The notes: generated by a model not told the origin, from the letters alone. Shown: positions 52,547 through 61,532, numbered from the stretch's first letter. The stretch: 64,000 bases of DNA from Oceanicola sp. (GCA_017792405.1 CP051231.1:1550890-1614889), one strand, 5' to 3'. A program made the numbers and translations.

Positions 52547-53197
52547 CTAGCTTATCCCTTCGCGGTTTTTCTCCACCCGGAAGTAGGCCCAAAGCAGCCG
52601 GGCCGCAACCGCGCGCCACGGCGACCAGGCCAGCGCCATCTTGCGCAGGGCCTTCTCGCTGGGGCGCTCAGGGAGGCCGTAGAGCATCCGGGCGCTCTCC
52701 TGCAGGGCAAGGTCGTTGGGGGCGAACACATCGGCCCGGCCAAGCGAGAAGATCGCATACACCTCCGCCGTCCAGCGCCCGATGCCGGGCACCTGCGTGA
52801 GCGTGGCGATCACCGCCTCGTCGGGGGCGCTGCGCAGGGCGGGATAGTCGATCCCCGCCTCCGCCAGCGCGCGTGTATAGCGGACCTTGGGGCGCGAGAG
52901 GCCGCAGGCGCGCAACTCCTCATCGCTGGCGGTGCGCACTCGCGCCGGGTCGCCAAAGCCCGCCGCCTCCACCCGGCCCCAGATCGCCGCCGCCGAGGCG
53001 ACAGAGACCTGCTGGCTGACGATCGCGTTCAGCAGTGCCGGAAAGCCATCGGCTTTCAGCCGCAGGGGCACCTCGCCGCAGGCCTCCAATGCATGGGCCA
53101 TGCGCGGGCATTCTGCCGCGAGCCACGCCGCCCCTTCGGCCACGCAGGCCGGGCTCTCGATGATCCGGCCAACCTCGCCCTGGGGGCCAGCGCTCAC
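52547..53197 (-). CDS. DNA-3-methyladenine glycosylase II (AlkA-like)
   Basis: A 216-residue base-excision repair enzyme of the HhH-GPD family. The core shows NAIVSQQVSVASAAAIWGRV, the HhH motif LTQVPGIGRWTAEVYAIFSLGRADVFAPNDLAL with the catalytic Asp, and a C-terminal WSPWRAVAARLLW. The E. coli AlkA N-terminal domain is missing, as in short homologues. The GTG at 53197 overlaps the cobK stop (GTGA), giving a cobK-glycosylase-esterase operon. Confidence 0.88.
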   Translation of the reverse strand: MSAGPQGEVGRIIESPACVAEGAAWLAAECPRMAHALEACGEVPLRLKADGFPALLNAIVSQQVSVASAAAIWGRVEAAGFGDPARVRTASDEELRACGLSRPKVRYTRALAEAGIDYPALRSAPDEAVIATLTQVPGIGRWTAEVYAIFSLGRADVFAPNDLALQESARMLYGLPERPSEKALRKMALAWSPWRAVAARLLWAYFRVEKNREGIS

Positions 53198-53943
53198 AGC
53201 GCCTCCACCCAATCCATCGCGTCCTGCAGGCACTCTGCCCGGGCCACGCCTTCCGGCGCAGGCGGGCGGGCCAGCATCGCCACCGGCAGGCCCATCGCGC
53301 GGGCGGCATCCAGCTTGGGCCGTGCCCCCGCGCCGCCCGCGTTCTTCACCACCAGCCAATCCACCTCGAGCCGGTGGAAGAGCTTCATCTCTTCCTCCAC
53401 GCTGAACGGCGGCACCGAGAGCAGAAACTCCCCGCCCTCGAAGGGAAACGGCCCATCGGCCATGTCGAGCTGGCGGCAGATGATCCGGCGACCCTCAAGG
53501 CAGGCAAACCGCTCCAGCCCGGCCCGCCCGGTGCCAAGGAATACGCAGGCACGCTCGGGGATCAGGCTGCGGCAATCCTCCGGCGCGGCGATCTCGACCC
53601 AGTCATCCCCCGGCCCCGGCACCCAAGGCGCGCGCTCATGGTGCAGCAGCGGCAGGCCCAGCTCGGCGCAAACCTCGGCGGTACGGGCAGTGATGGCCTC
53701 GGCGTAAGGGTGCGTCGCGTCGATCACCGCATCGGGCTGCCAGTCGGCCAGAAAGCTGCGAAAGCCCTCTGCCCCGCCAAAGCCCCCCGTGGACGCCGCC
53801 ACTGGAAAGGCCCGCCCCCGCATGGGCCGCGCCAGCCGCGCGTGCAGGTCAAACCCCTCGCGCCAGGCCAGCGCCTGCGCAAGCGCACGGCTCTCGCCGC
53901 TCCCTGCCAGCAGCAGGATCTTCTTTGCCCCGTCCTTCGCCAT
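53194..53943 (-). CDS. cobK: Precorrin-6A reductase CobK/CbiJ
   Basis: NAD(P)H-dependent reductase of cobalamin (corrin ring) synthesis. Motifs are ILLLAGSGESRALAQAL, DAVIDATHPYAEAITARTAEVC and VFLGTGRAGLERF, and near the end WLVVKNAGGAGARPKLDAARAMGLPVAMLARPP. The 249 residues from ATG 53943 are normal. It is separate from any other cob gene in this window, though it fits with the corrinoid-dependent cluster at 38-44 kb. Confidence 0.9.
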   Translation of the reverse strand: MAKDGAKKILLLAGSGESRALAQALAWREGFDLHARLARPMRGRAFPVAASTGGFGGAEGFRSFLADWQPDAVIDATHPYAEAITARTAEVCAELGLPLLHHERAPWVPGPGDDWVEIAAPEDCRSLIPERACVFLGTGRAGLERFACLEGRRIICRQLDMADGPFPFEGGEFLLSVPPFSVEEEMKLFHRLEVDWLVVKNAGGAGARPKLDAARAMGLPVAMLARPPAPEGVARAECLQDAMDWVEAL

Positions 53944-54063
53944 CCTGCGCAAGACCATAGAAGTGCCGCATCCGGGGGCCAAGGGCGGTGTGGCAAACAG
54001 ACTGTTCGCGCTGCGGCACCCCGGCCGCTTGCGCCGCCCTGCCGCTTGGGCTCTATAGCCTGC

Positions 54064-55290
54064 ATGAGCAGTGCCGATATCCCCGCCCCCTCCGCAGATG
54101 ATCGCAAGGCCCGCCGCAACGTGGCGGTGCTGGTCGCCGCCCAGGCGATCCTGGGCAGCCAGATGCCGATGATCTTCACCATCGGCGGGCTGGCGGGGCA
54201 GAGCCTTGCGCCCAACATCTGCTACGCCACCCTGCCGATCTCGCTGATCGTGCTCGGCTCGATGCTCTCGGCCACTCCGCTCTCGGCTCTGATGCAGCGC
54301 TACGGACGGCGCGCGGGGTTCTTTGCCGGGGCCTTGGGCGGCGCGCTCGGCGGGGCCATCGGCGCATGGGGGCTCTATGTGCAGAGCTTCCCGATCTTCC
54401 TGCTCGGCTCGCTGCTGACCGGCGTCTACATGTCGGCGCAAGGCTTCTACCGCTTCGCCGCCGCCGATACCGCCTCCGACACGTTCCGCCCAAAGGCGAT
54501 CTCCTATGTCATGGCGGGCGGGCTGGCCTCTGCCGTGCTTGGCCCGCAACTGGTCAAGCTGACCGCCGATGCCTATGTGATCCCCTTCCTCGGCACCTAT
54601 GCCGCGGTGATCGCGGTCAACCTGCTCGGCTCGCTGCTGTTTCTCTTCATCGACATTCCGCGCCCGCCGGTGCCTTCGGCCGATGCGCCCAAGGGCCGGA
54701 GCCGGATCGAGCTGCTGAAGACCCCGCGCATCGCCGTTGCGGTGATCTGCGCGATGGTCAGCTACGCGCTGATGAACCTCGTGATGACCTCCACGCCGCT
54801 CGCCGTGGTCGGCTGCGGCTTCGAAACCGGCGATGCCGCCGATGTGGTCACCGCCCATGTGCTGGCCATGTTCGCGCCCAGCTTCTTTACCGGCCATCTG
54901 ATTGCCCGCTTCGGGGTCGAGAAAATCGTGGCGACCGGCCTCGTGATCCTCGCCGGGGCCGGGGCCGTGGGGCTCTCGGGCGTGGAGCTGGAGCAATTCT
55001 TCATCGCGCTGGTGCTGCTCGGGCTCGGCTGGAACTTCGGCTTTATCGGCGCAACCTCGATGCTGGCGGGCGCGCACCGCCCGGAGGAGCGCGGGCGGAT
55101 GCAGGGGCTGAACGACCTGATCGTCTTCGGCGGTGTGACGATGGCCTCGCTGGCCTCCGGCGGGCTGATGAACTGCTCTGGCGGCACGGCTCAGGCGGGC
55201 TGGACGGCGGTGAACCTTGCGATGGCGCCCTTCCTCGTGCTCGCAGGCGGCGCGCTGATCTGGCTCGTGCTGCGCCCGAAGGAGGCGTAG
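54064..55290 (+). CDS. Major facilitator superfamily transporter
   Basis: A 408-residue protein with about twelve hydrophobic helices. The loop motif LSALMQRYGRRAGFFAGAL after helix 2 is the MFS signature. The centre has a hydrophilic loop (PPVPSADAPKGRSRIELLKTPRIA). The substrate cannot be predicted. It is divergent from cobK across 120 bases. Confidence 0.87.
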   Translation: MSSADIPAPSADDRKARRNVAVLVAAQAILGSQMPMIFTIGGLAGQSLAPNICYATLPISLIVLGSMLSATPLSALMQRYGRRAGFFAGALGGALGGAIGAWGLYVQSFPIFLLGSLLTGVYMSAQGFYRFAAADTASDTFRPKAISYVMAGGLASAVLGPQLVKLTADAYVIPFLGTYAAVIAVNLLGSLLFLFIDIPRPPVPSADAPKGRSRIELLKTPRIAVAVICAMVSYALMNLVMTSTPLAVVGCGFETGDAADVVTAHVLAMFAPSFFTGHLIARFGVEKIVATGLVILAGAGAVGLSGVELEQFFIALVLLGLGWNFGFIGATSMLAGAHRPEERGRMQGLNDLIVFGGVTMASLASGGLMNCSGGTAQAGWTAVNLAMAPFLVLAGGALIWLVLRPKEA

Positions 55291-55429
55291 GGGGGGGGAC
55301 TTGTCAGGCCACTTGGCGAGCCGCAATCCGGGCAGCGCCGTCCCGCGGGGTGGCGCCAGCAACGCCAGTTCGTGGCACTTTATGGATCAGTCGTCATCTT
55401 CCCTGAGAAGTCATACCCAACCTCACCAA

Positions 55430-55458
55430 AGCGCCGCCCCGGGGGGCGGGACGGCGCT
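55430..55458 (-). terminator. Second (distal) minus-strand hairpin
   Basis: In the minus-strand transcript AGCGCCGTCCCG pairs with CGGGGCGGCGCT through one G-U pair, followed by TTGG. The weak T tract makes it a backup terminator at best. Confidence 0.45.
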
Positions 55459-55530
55459 GCACGGCGCCTGCGGCTTGATTCCGTGCAGGGAAAATTCAAA
55501 GCCGTTCACCCAAAACCTCCCCCCACAAAG

Positions 55531-55558
55531 AAAGGCCCGCCCCGAAGGACGGACCTTT
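55531..55558 (-). terminator. Terminator of the peroxidase gene (UUCG tetraloop)
   Basis: On the minus strand AAAGGTCCGTCC-TTCG-GGGCGGGCCTTT forms a 12-pair stem with two U-G pairs closed by a UUCG loop, followed by CTTTGTG. The plus-strand version would have mismatches, which fixes the direction. Confidence 0.75.
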
Positions 55559-55616
55559 CCCGGAGAGCGCCGGGCCACCACGCCACCGGGCTCCCCTGCC
55601 TGGTGAGGGGTAAGGG

Positions 55617-57110
55617 TTAGACGCCGCTCACCGGCTGACCGGAAATCCGGAGGATGGCCTGAAGCCCCCAATCGGAATTGTCCTGCTTGTCGTCCTCCGT
55701 CAGCATCCCGCTGGCGAGTTCCGCCTCCGGGGTCCAGCCGGGATCGACGTTGACGAAGGCCTTCGGGTCGCCCTTCAGCAGCCCGGCAAAGACCGCCGAG
55801 ACGATGGTGGAGCCAAGCCGCCCCAACCGCGCCCCGCCCTGCCCTTCGGCCTCGCGGAGGATGTAGTACCACAGCGCCGCCGGCTCATCGTCGTCCAGCG
55901 TCACCGTCACCGGCACGTTCAGCTTGGCGGCCACATCCGGCCCCGAAGGCAGCTCCATCATCACGCCGCGAATGAGGTTCCTCGCCGCGAGCTTGTTGGC
56001 CACGGAGGCCGGGTTGCCATCGTCCTCGCCGAGGAACAGGAGCGCATTGGCCAGCTTGGTGTCGATCTTCCGCGCCCTCTGCGGGAAGAAATCGGCCTCG
56101 TTGCCCATGTCGAAGTACCAGTCCCACTGCACTGTCGTGACCTCTGTGCGGGGGCCGAAGCCGCGCAGATCGGGCTCACTGGCGCCCGAGCCGGCGGTGG
56201 TGTTGTTGAACAGCGGCACGCGGTCGAGCTGGTTGTGGGTAAAGTTGGTCTGGTAACCGTTGCGCACCATCGAATGGCCGAACCGGTAGGCCGCCACCGA
56301 GAACTCCAGCGGCATGAAGGGATTGTACTCCCAGTTGTACACATCCTTCAGCCCGAGCCCCCATTGCACCCGTCCGTCCTTGCCCTTCATCTTGACGAGT
56401 GCGGTATCCACCACCTCATCGATGCAGATCCGGCGAACGAAATCTTCCCAGACGCAGTGCTGGTAGAGCCATGTCAGCACCCGGCGGGCCTCCATGAAGG
56501 GGTCCGCTTTGCCCGCGGCCACCGCACGATCCACCAGCGTGTTATGCGCGGTCAGAAAGGCCAGCTGGATCTGGCTGACGATGGCATTCTCGTCATTGCG
56601 CATGTCGCCAATGATCGCGCGGCCGAGCGGGTTACGCGGAAGGTCGTCCAGGTCGGAGCCCTCGATCTTGCCGATCAGAAACTTGCCTGCACCGTCATAC
56701 ATATAAGGCTGGTCATGCGGACCGGAGCCATAAACGCAGTCGAGATCCAGCCGCGGCGTGCGGAAGTTGTCGAGCCCCTCGGGGTCGGTGATCTCCACAC
56801 CCAGCGGCGTCGGGTCGAAGGTGATGTCATGGTCGACGAACTGGCCGAAGTAGGTGTAGCCCGCCGGGATGGCCGAGCTGAACTCCGCCTCCAGCTCATC
56901 ATCGATCTCGATCGCTTCACCGGGGCTGAGGCCGGGGCGCTCGGTCATGTGCTCATTCGCGAAGGCAACGAAATGCGCTTCGATCTGTTCGGGCGGCACG
57001 CCCGGCGGCGACCAGGGCGTGAGGCCGGGGCAGATCCGGCCGAACCGCCCTTTGTAGAGCTTGGAACGCGGGGCGAAAGCGGGACGGGCGGGGCCTTTGG
57101 CATGTGACAT
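55617..57110 (-). CDS. Animal-type haem peroxidase (peroxidasin/cyclooxygenase superfamily)
   Basis: A 497-residue member of the animal haem peroxidase superfamily. The distal site is YFGQFVDHDITFDP (H94, Asp 95 for haem linkage) and the proximal site is AAYRFGHSMVRNGY (H279). The conserved GDMRNDENAIVSQIQLAFLTAHN and the Arg-containing loop are present. No signal peptide is visible; the N-terminus is basic. In bacteria such enzymes use H2O2 with halide or organic substrates. The ATG at 57110 has an AGGAGG sequence seven bases upstream. Confidence 0.9.
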   Translation of the reverse strand: MSHAKGPARPAFAPRSKLYKGRFGRICPGLTPWSPPGVPPEQIEAHFVAFANEHMTERPGLSPGEAIEIDDELEAEFSSAIPAGYTYFGQFVDHDITFDPTPLGVEITDPEGLDNFRTPRLDLDCVYGSGPHDQPYMYDGAGKFLIGKIEGSDLDDLPRNPLGRAIIGDMRNDENAIVSQIQLAFLTAHNTLVDRAVAAGKADPFMEARRVLTWLYQHCVWEDFVRRICIDEVVDTALVKMKGKDGRVQWGLGLKDVYNWEYNPFMPLEFSVAAYRFGHSMVRNGYQTNFTHNQLDRVPLFNNTTAGSGASEPDLRGFGPRTEVTTVQWDWYFDMGNEADFFPQRARKIDTKLANALLFLGEDDGNPASVANKLAARNLIRGVMMELPSGPDVAAKLNVPVTVTLDDDEPAALWYYILREAEGQGGARLGRLGSTIVSAVFAGLLKGDPKAFVNVDPGWTPEAELASGMLTEDDKQDNSDWGLQAILRISGQPVSGV

Positions 57111-57313
57111 TGCTACAGTCCTCCTGACTATGGGGCCGTGCCTCGCGCACGGCTCACCTGTTGGGGCGCCGGGCGGCCATCGGGGGAAGCGAAAGCCTGC
57201 CTTGGGGCTGGCAAGGCCGTCCGCCCGGCGCCTGCAAAAGCAATGCGCCCGGGCTGACGCTGCGGCAATTTGGGCAAGGGGCAATTCACGCAGATGCACC
57301 GGAGCATTCACGT

Positions 57314-57326
57314 TTCCGTAACGGAA
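57314..57326. promoter_or_regulatory. Inverted repeat between the peroxidase and the small secreted-protein gene
   Basis: TTCCGT-A-ACGGAA, a 6-base inverted repeat with a single central base, in the divergent promoter region. It could be an operator; no regulator is assigned. Confidence 0.3.
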
Positions 57327-57405
57327 GGCGCACACACCTGCCCCGCGCTTTGCCGGAATCGCCGCCCGTGCTACGCTCGCCCGGTAACCAGGAGGTAGAT
57401 GACCC

Positions 57406-57561
57406 ATGAAGACGAAGACTGCCCTGGCCGCCCTCGTGCTGGCCTTCGCTCCCGCGTTCGCCTACGCCGAGTGCTCCTCCGCGCATGAGGTGACCATGTC
57501 CTGCGCCGACGGAAAGGTCTGGGACGCCAAGACCGCAAGCTGCATCACGCCCACCGGCTGA
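57406..57561 (+). CDS. Small secreted Cys protein (51 aa)
   Basis: MKTKTALAALVLAFAPAFAYA is a clear signal peptide. The mature peptide is about 30 residues (ECSSAHEVTMSCADGKVWDA and a C-terminal Cys), with three cysteines. A GGAGG sequence lies eight bases before the ATG at 57406. Small proteins of this layout are frequent in Rhodobacteraceae. The function is unknown. The fliG-like gene starts 113 bases downstream. Confidence 0.75.
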   Translation: MKTKTALAALVLAFAPAFAYAECSSAHEVTMSCADGKVWDAKTASCITPTG

Positions 57562-57605
57562 TTGCACGCCGCGCGCCTGCCGGAGGGCCGGAAACCCGGC
57601 CGCCG

Positions 57606-57620
57606 GTAACCCTGCCTTAA
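57606..57620. promoter_or_regulatory. Possible CtrA-type site upstream of fliG
   Basis: GTAA-CCCTGCC-TTAA matches TTAA-N7-TTAA with one mismatch. It lies 55 bases upstream of the FliG-like gene. CtrA controls flagellar genes in Rhodobacterales, which makes the placement sensible. Confidence 0.4.
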
Positions 57621-57674
57621 GCCTCCGCGCCTAAGATCGGCCAGAACGATACCTGCTCAAGGCGCGAGGCGCTG

Positions 57675-58817
57675 ATGTCCACTTCCCTCTCCCCGCTTCC
57701 CGGCGGGCTCGGTGACTTTGGCTCCGGGCCGGATGACTCTGGCTCGGTCAAAGGCTCCGCTGGCCTGCCTGCCATGTCCGGCGGCCTCGGCGGGCTTGGC
57801 GGCGGCAGCGCGGCCGCCCGCAAGCTCTCGCGCCGCCAGAAGGCCGCGATCATCGTGCGCCTGCTGGTCAACGGCGGCGCCAAGCTGCCGCTCGCCGAAT
57901 GGACCGATGGCATGCAGACCGAGCTGACCCGCGCCATGGGCGGGCTGCGCATGGTCGATCGTGACACGCTGGCGGAGGTGATCGAGGAGTTTCAGGGCGA
58001 GCTGGACCGTGTTGCCCTCTGCTTTCCCGGCGCAATGGAGGGCGCGCTCGGCCTGCTTGATGGCCATATCTCCCCCATCACCGCCGCCCGCCTGCGCCGC
58101 GAGGCCGGGGTCGCCGCCAAGGGCGACCCGTGGGAGCGGATCTCGGGCCTCGACCCGGCCAAGCTGGCCCCAATGCTGGAGGAAGAGAGCGTGGAGGTCG
58201 GCGCTGTGGTGCTGGCCAAGCTGCCCACCGGCAAGGCCGCCGAGGTGCTGGGCAAACTGCCCGGCGAGAAGGCGCGGCGCATCACCCACGCGATGTCGCG
58301 CACCGGCCGCGTGGGGCCCGAAACCGTCGCCCGCATCGGCCTCACCCTCGCCGCCCAGTTCGATGCCCAGCCGGTGCAGGCCTTCGATGGCGGCCCGGTG
58401 GAGCGGGTCGCCGCCGTGCTCAACTTCTCGCCCTCCGCCACCCGTGACGACGTGCTAAAGGGGCTGGAGGAGGATGACGCCGAGTTCGCCGAAGAGGTGA
58501 AGAAGGCCATCTTCACCTTCGTCAACATCGCCGAGCGCCTCGCCGCCCGCGACGTGCCCAAGATCACCCGGGGCATCGACCAGCCGGTGCTCGTCACCGC
58601 CCTCGCCGCCGCGCAGGGCGAGGCCGAGCGCTCCCGCGATCACATCCTCGACAACATGTCCAAGCGCATGGCCGAGGGGCTGCGCGAAGAGATGGCCGAA
58701 CTGGGCAAGGTCAAGGAGGCCGAGGGCGAAGAGGCGATGACGGCGGTGGTTGCCGAAATCCGCAGGCTGGAGGCCGAGGGCGAGATCATTCTTATTTCGC
58801 CCGATGACGAGGAGTAG
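57675..58817 (+). CDS. fliG: FliG-like flagellar motor switch protein
   Basis: A 380-residue protein matching FliG over its C-terminal two-thirds. Matching segments are AAEVLGKLPGEKARRITHAMSRTGRVGPETV (middle-domain type), LEEDDAEFAEEVKKAIFTFVNIAERLAARDVPKITRGID, and HILDNMSKRMAEGLREEMAELG with VVAEIRRLEAEGEI. The N-terminus is a Gly/Ser-rich extension of ~45 residues. It would form the rotor C-ring component that meets the stator. No other flagellar gene is in the window. The sequence looks diverged, for example a weak EHPQT region. Confidence 0.82.
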   Translation: MSTSLSPLPGGLGDFGSGPDDSGSVKGSAGLPAMSGGLGGLGGGSAAARKLSRRQKAAIIVRLLVNGGAKLPLAEWTDGMQTELTRAMGGLRMVDRDTLAEVIEEFQGELDRVALCFPGAMEGALGLLDGHISPITAARLRREAGVAAKGDPWERISGLDPAKLAPMLEEESVEVGAVVLAKLPTGKAAEVLGKLPGEKARRITHAMSRTGRVGPETVARIGLTLAAQFDAQPVQAFDGGPVERVAAVLNFSPSATRDDVLKGLEEDDAEFAEEVKKAIFTFVNIAERLAARDVPKITRGIDQPVLVTALAAAQGEAERSRDHILDNMSKRMAEGLREEMAELGKVKEAEGEEAMTAVVAEIRRLEAEGEIILISPDDEE

Positions 58818-58944
58818 CCCGTAAGCCGACACTTCTCCCGCCGCCCATCCCCGCACAGAGCGCCCGCAAGCCCGCGCAGCGCAGCCCCCTTCCCTTCACG
58901 CGCCGCCGCCGCTAACCCTGTGCCACCACCGGGGAGAGCGCCGC

Positions 58945-59835
58945 ATGGCCGCCAAAGAGACCGACGCACCGCAGGGCACGGCAGCCGACTGGCTGACCGA
59001 CAAGCTGCTGCGTGGCTTCATCGGCGGCGCCCGCCTGCTGCCCTACGCCACCCGCATCCCCGCCTTCGGCAAACTCACCCGAAGCGTCATCGGCCCGCTG
59101 GCAGGCTATGGCAAACGCGCGCAGGCCAACCTCGCCTATGTCTGGCCCGACATGGAGCCGCCCGCCCGCGCGGCCCTTGCCGCCAAGGTCTGCGAAAATG
59201 CGGGCCGGGTGCTGATGGAGAATTACTCCAACCCCCAATTCTTCGCCCGCGCCTCCGGCTTCTCGCTCTCCGGCCGCGGCCTGCCCGCGCTGGAAGAGGC
59301 CCGCGCCACGGGCCGCCCGGTGATCGCCGTCACCGGCCACTTCGGCAATTACGAGGCCGCCCGCGCCAAGCTCAACACCTCGGGCTACCACTTCGGCGGG
59401 CTCTACCGCCCGATGGCCAACGCCTTCTTCAACCAGCACTACGTGGCAACGATGGAGGCGGTGGGCCGCCCGGTCTTTCCGCAGGGCCGCAAGGGCACCG
59501 CCGCCTTCATCCGCCACCTCAAGGCGGGCGGCATGCTGATCATCCTGCACGATGTCCACGCATGGCGCGGCGAGGTGATCGAGTTCATGGGCCGCCCCGC
59601 CCGCACCGCCACCTCCGCTGCCGACATGGCGCTGCGCTACGACGCGCTCATGGTGCCGCTCTACGCCACCCGGCAGAACGGCGGCCTGGATTACGCCATC
59701 GAGGTCGAGGCCCCGATCCCGCACAGTGACGCACTGACCATGACCGAGGCGGCCACCCGCAGCCTCGAAGACCGGATCGAGGCCGACCCAGACCAGTGGT
59801 TCTGGATCCACCGCCGCTGGAAAGTGAGTCGCTGA
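58945..59835 (+). CDS. LpxL/HtrB-family lysophospholipid or lipid A acyltransferase
   Basis: A 296-residue acyltransferase. The catalytic motif is VIAVTGHFGNYEA (HX4E). FGGLYRPMANAFFNQH and LKAGGMLIILHDVHAWRGEVIEFMGRPART are family segments, and WFWIHRRWK closes the domain. It likely adds a secondary acyl chain to lipid A. The start ATG at 58945 is preceded by GGGGAGAG. Confidence 0.88.
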   Translation: MAAKETDAPQGTAADWLTDKLLRGFIGGARLLPYATRIPAFGKLTRSVIGPLAGYGKRAQANLAYVWPDMEPPARAALAAKVCENAGRVLMENYSNPQFFARASGFSLSGRGLPALEEARATGRPVIAVTGHFGNYEAARAKLNTSGYHFGGLYRPMANAFFNQHYVATMEAVGRPVFPQGRKGTAAFIRHLKAGGMLIILHDVHAWRGEVIEFMGRPARTATSAADMALRYDALMVPLYATRQNGGLDYAIEVEAPIPHSDALTMTEAATRSLEDRIEADPDQWFWIHRRWKVSR

Positions 59836-59900
59836 GCGCGCGGAACATCCGGCCTGCTGTCACGTTGAGAGGTTCAACACACAAAACAGGAGGCACCCCC

Positions 59901-60338
59901 ATGATCAATCGCAAGGCATCGGCCCATTGGAGCGGCAACATCAAGGAGGGCAAGGGCACGGTCTCGACCGCCTCCGGCGCGCTCTCCTCCCAGCCCTACG
60001 GCTTCAACACTCGTTTCGAGGACGCCCCCGGCACCAACCCCGAAGAGCTGATCGGCGCGGCCCACGCGGGCTGCTTCACCATGGCCCTCTCCAAGGTGCT
60101 CGTCGACCAGACTGGCCATGAGGCCGAGGCGCTCGACACCACCGCCACCGTCTCGATGGACAAGGAGGGCGATGGCTTCGCGGTCAAGAAGATCCACCTC
60201 GAGCTCAAGGGCCGCGTGCCCGGCATCGACGCCGCCGCCTTCATGACCGCCGCAGAGGCCGCCAAGGCCAACTGCCCGATCTCCAAGCTGCTCGAAGGCG
60301 GCGCCGAGATCACGATGGACGCCACCTTCGAAAGCTGA
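59901..60338 (+). CDS. osmC: OsmC-family peroxidase
   Basis: A 145-residue organic-hydroperoxide-reducing enzyme. The two redox cysteines are in AAHAGCFTMALSKVL and AKANCPISKLLEG. ASAHWSGNIKEGKGTVS at the N-terminus is typical of the OsmC rather than the Ohr branch. The ATG at 59901 follows AGGAGG. Confidence 0.92.
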   Translation: MINRKASAHWSGNIKEGKGTVSTASGALSSQPYGFNTRFEDAPGTNPEELIGAAHAGCFTMALSKVLVDQTGHEAEALDTTATVSMDKEGDGFAVKKIHLELKGRVPGIDAAAFMTAAEAAKANCPISKLLEGGAEITMDATFES

Positions 60339-60354
60339 TCGCGGCGCTATCGGC

Positions 60355-60672
60355 TCAAAGGTACAGCCCTATGAGCCAGGCAATCGCTGCCAACCAACCC
60401 ACCGCCAGCACCCGCCCTGCAAACAGGCAGGCGCGGGTCTGGCCCGGCGCGAATATGCTCTGCTGCGCGGCGATGAGCGCCGGAATGCCGAAGAAAAAGC
60501 CGAAGGCGAGGCTGTAGAGCACCGGCTCGATCCCGCTGCCCTCACTGAGATGCAGCACCGAGACGGCCAGCGCGGCGGAAAAGATGAGCGCGGCCAACAC
60601 GAGGCAGGCACGCCCGGCCATCGCGCGCCAGATCGGAACAGGGGAGAATACGGCAGGATCGGTCAGATGCAT
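60355..60672 (-). CDS. Small integral membrane protein
   Basis: A 105-residue protein with three predicted helices (CLVLAALIFSAALAVSVL, YSLAFGFFFGIPALIAA, VLAVGWLAAIAWLIGLYL). The start is ATG 60672 following GGAG. I do not recognise the family. It is convergent with osmC and divergent from the protease gene. Confidence 0.65.
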   Translation of the reverse strand: MHLTDPAVFSPVPIWRAMAGRACLVLAALIFSAALAVSVLHLSEGSGIEPVLYSLAFGFFFGIPALIAAQQSIFAPGQTRACLFAGRVLAVGWLAAIAWLIGLYL

Positions 60673-60841
60673 CTGGGGCTCCAAAGGGCTTGGTCTCGGA
60701 ATAGGGTCTTGCAAAAATCAATGCCCGCAAGGTGGGCAGCCCCGGCCCTGCCCGCAACGGCGGCGCGCAAAGTTTCACGTTTTCGCCACCCAATTCACGC
60801 CCGCCTTCCCCTCGCCCCCTTGCCGCGCCATATATCTGGCG

Positions 60842-61528
60842 ATGCTCAAGCTCATGCCCATCCTTCTTGCGGTCGCCTACGGGCTGATCCTCTGGCGCTT
60901 CTCGGCCTGGCGGCTGGCCCGCCAGCTGGACAGCCAGAGCACACCGCTCGACGATGCGGCGCTGTTGAAGCTGACCGCCCGCATGGCCCGCACCCTCGAT
61001 CTGCCCCGGCTCCGCGTGCATGTGCTGGAGACACCGGCGGTCAACGGGCTGGCCGCGCCGGATGGGCGGATCTTCATCACCAGGGGCTTTTACAATGCGC
61101 TGAAACAGGGCGCGGTGACCGAGCAGGAGCTCGCCTCTGTCATCGCCCATGAGCTGGGGCACGTGGCGCTTGGCCATTCACGCCGCCGGATGATCGACTT
61201 TTCCGGGCAAAACGCTCTGCGCGTCGGCCTCGCGATGGTGCTCAACCGCTTTTTGCCGGGGATCGGCGCGGCGATTGCCTCGGGCATCACCTCATTGTTG
61301 TTGGCCCGGCTTTCGCGCACCGACGAGTTCGAGGCCGATGCCTATGCCTCGGCCCTGCTGACCAAATCCGGCATCGGCACCGCGCCGCAAAAATCGCTCT
61401 TTGCCAAGCTCGACAAGCTCACCGGCGCGGGCGGGGCCAAGATACCCGCGTGGTTCATGAGCCACCCGCCCGCCGCCAAGCGCATCGCCGCAATCGAGGC
61501 GAACGAGATCAAGTGGCGCGCCGAGTAG
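60842..61528 (+). CDS. M48 family zinc metalloprotease
   Basis: A 228-residue membrane-linked peptidase with one N-terminal helix. The zinc motif is IAHELGHVALGH (H103, E104, H107), and the third ligand is in the DEFEAD segment. A second hydrophobic stretch (GIGAAIASGITSLLLARL) lies between them, as in HtpX-type enzymes. MSHPPAAKRIAAIEA is the M48 C-terminal motif. A role in membrane-protein quality control is likely. Confidence 0.88.
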   Translation: MLKLMPILLAVAYGLILWRFSAWRLARQLDSQSTPLDDAALLKLTARMARTLDLPRLRVHVLETPAVNGLAAPDGRIFITRGFYNALKQGAVTEQELASVIAHELGHVALGHSRRRMIDFSGQNALRVGLAMVLNRFLPGIGAAIASGITSLLLARLSRTDEFEADAYASALLTKSGIGTAPQKSLFAKLDKLTGAGGAKIPAWFMSHPPAAKRIAAIEANEIKWRAE

Positions 61529-61532
61529 CCGC

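Larger units (their letters stand above)
55291..55616 (-). other. Intergenic region carrying minus-strand terminators
   Basis: A 326-base gap between convergent genes. It contains two hairpins whose G-U pairs form only in the minus-strand transcript, at 55430-55458 and 55531-55558. No gene is supported. Confidence 0.6.

Noticed and set aside
53944..55362. Upstream extension of the cobK reading frame over the MFS gene
   Set aside because: The extension is antisense to a clear twelve-helix transporter; cobK starts at the family-like ATG 53943.
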